NCBI RefSeq assembly: GCF_004331685.1
Contig: NZ_SJSM01000017.1
Span: 48,524-112,523, forward strand
Length of the DNA stretch: 64,000 bases
From: Pedobacter hiemivivus
GTDB lineage: Bacteria > Bacteroidota > Bacteroidia > Sphingobacteriales > Sphingobacteriaceae
Reading direction: 5' to 3'
Part shown: piece by piece, positions 63,999 through 64,000 of the stretch
Position numbering within the stretch: position 1 is the stretch's first letter
Layout of the letters: the number at the start of each line of letters is the position of its first letter
Notes under the pieces: model-generated
Told to the model about the DNA's origin: nothing
Seen by the model: the letters and a program-made list of their open reading frames with translations, nothing else
Databases searched by the model: none
Translations under genes and position numbers: made by a program

Positions 63999-64000
63999 CG

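Noticed and set aside
63908..64000. A minus-strand frame ending MQGAMAIFTVNLKRILKLI, reminiscent of a transposase C-terminus
   Set aside because: Only 30 codons, and a longer open frame (62 codons) on the same strand overlaps it; no inverted repeats or other IS features nearby.
1..64000. CRISPR arrays, prophage, insertion sequences, rRNA genes
   Set aside because: No regularly spaced repeats, intact transposase, phage structural genes or rRNA sequence were seen.

Overview
The window looks like a chromosomal segment from a Bacteroidota member of the Sphingobacteriaceae, most likely Pedobacter or a close relative. The evidence is three SusC/SusD outer-membrane pairs, two of them led by ECF sigma/FecR genes; promoters of the Bacteroidota type (TTTG, about 19 bp, TAnnTTTG); a Gld-type ABC transporter; and a heparinase III closely resembling the Pedobacter heparinus enzyme. 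There are no phage, IS or CRISPR signatures, so this reads as ordinary chromosome rich in nutrient-acquisition loci.

Layout. 1-2.9 kb (+): a transglutaminase-like protease cut by the window edge, an SDR oxidoreductase, and a phytanoyl-CoA-dioxygenase-family enzyme preceded by a 27-codon leader ORF ending in five cysteine codons. 3.0-18.6 kb (-): a nine-gene head-to-tail array, ECF sigma, FecR, SusC, SusD, ABC ATPase, GldF/GldG-like fusion, two MutS-like ATPases and a lipoprotein zinc metalloprotease. 18.7-20.0 kb (-): a cysteine desulfurase behind a SAM-I riboswitch. 20.2-23.2 kb: a HAD phosphatase, a small acidic protein, a GNAT acetyltransferase and a DUF3943 outer-membrane protein. 23.3-31.9 kb (-): a second ECF/FecR/SusC/SusD locus whose effector is a secreted phosphodiesterase-alkaline phosphatase fusion, suggesting phosphorus scavenging. 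32.6-37.8 kb (+): a heparan sulfate cluster (GH88 plus two tandem heparinase III-type lyases). 37.9-49.9 kb: housekeeping and stress genes (Kup, cupin, MsrA, DUF1579, a CheB-CheR-PAS-histidine kinase protein, an AraC regulator, methionine aminopeptidase, an RRM protein, a LOG-family protein, a quinone-reductase-like SDR with divergent HxlR regulator, tRNA-Leu, DUF3817). 50.0-57.3 kb (-): a compact seven-gene operon (two GT2 glycosyltransferases, a membrane protein, a GH3-family protein, dxr, rseP, hscB). 57.4-63.6 kb (-): a third SusC/SusD pair with a TlpA-like thioredoxin. The last 190 bases hold the 3' end of another minus-strand gene.

Themes. Two elements point to sulfur-responsive control: the polycysteine leader and the SAM riboswitch. 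All three susC genes have a rho-independent terminator just upstream that is oriented AGAINST susC, with little room for anything but a short antisense RNA; this matches the layout of the Bacteroides DonS-type cis-antisense RNAs. The nine-gene array joining a SusCD importer, a Gld-like ABC system, paired MutS-like ATPases and a metalloprotease is the most likely undescribed system here. Its function cannot be read from the sequence.
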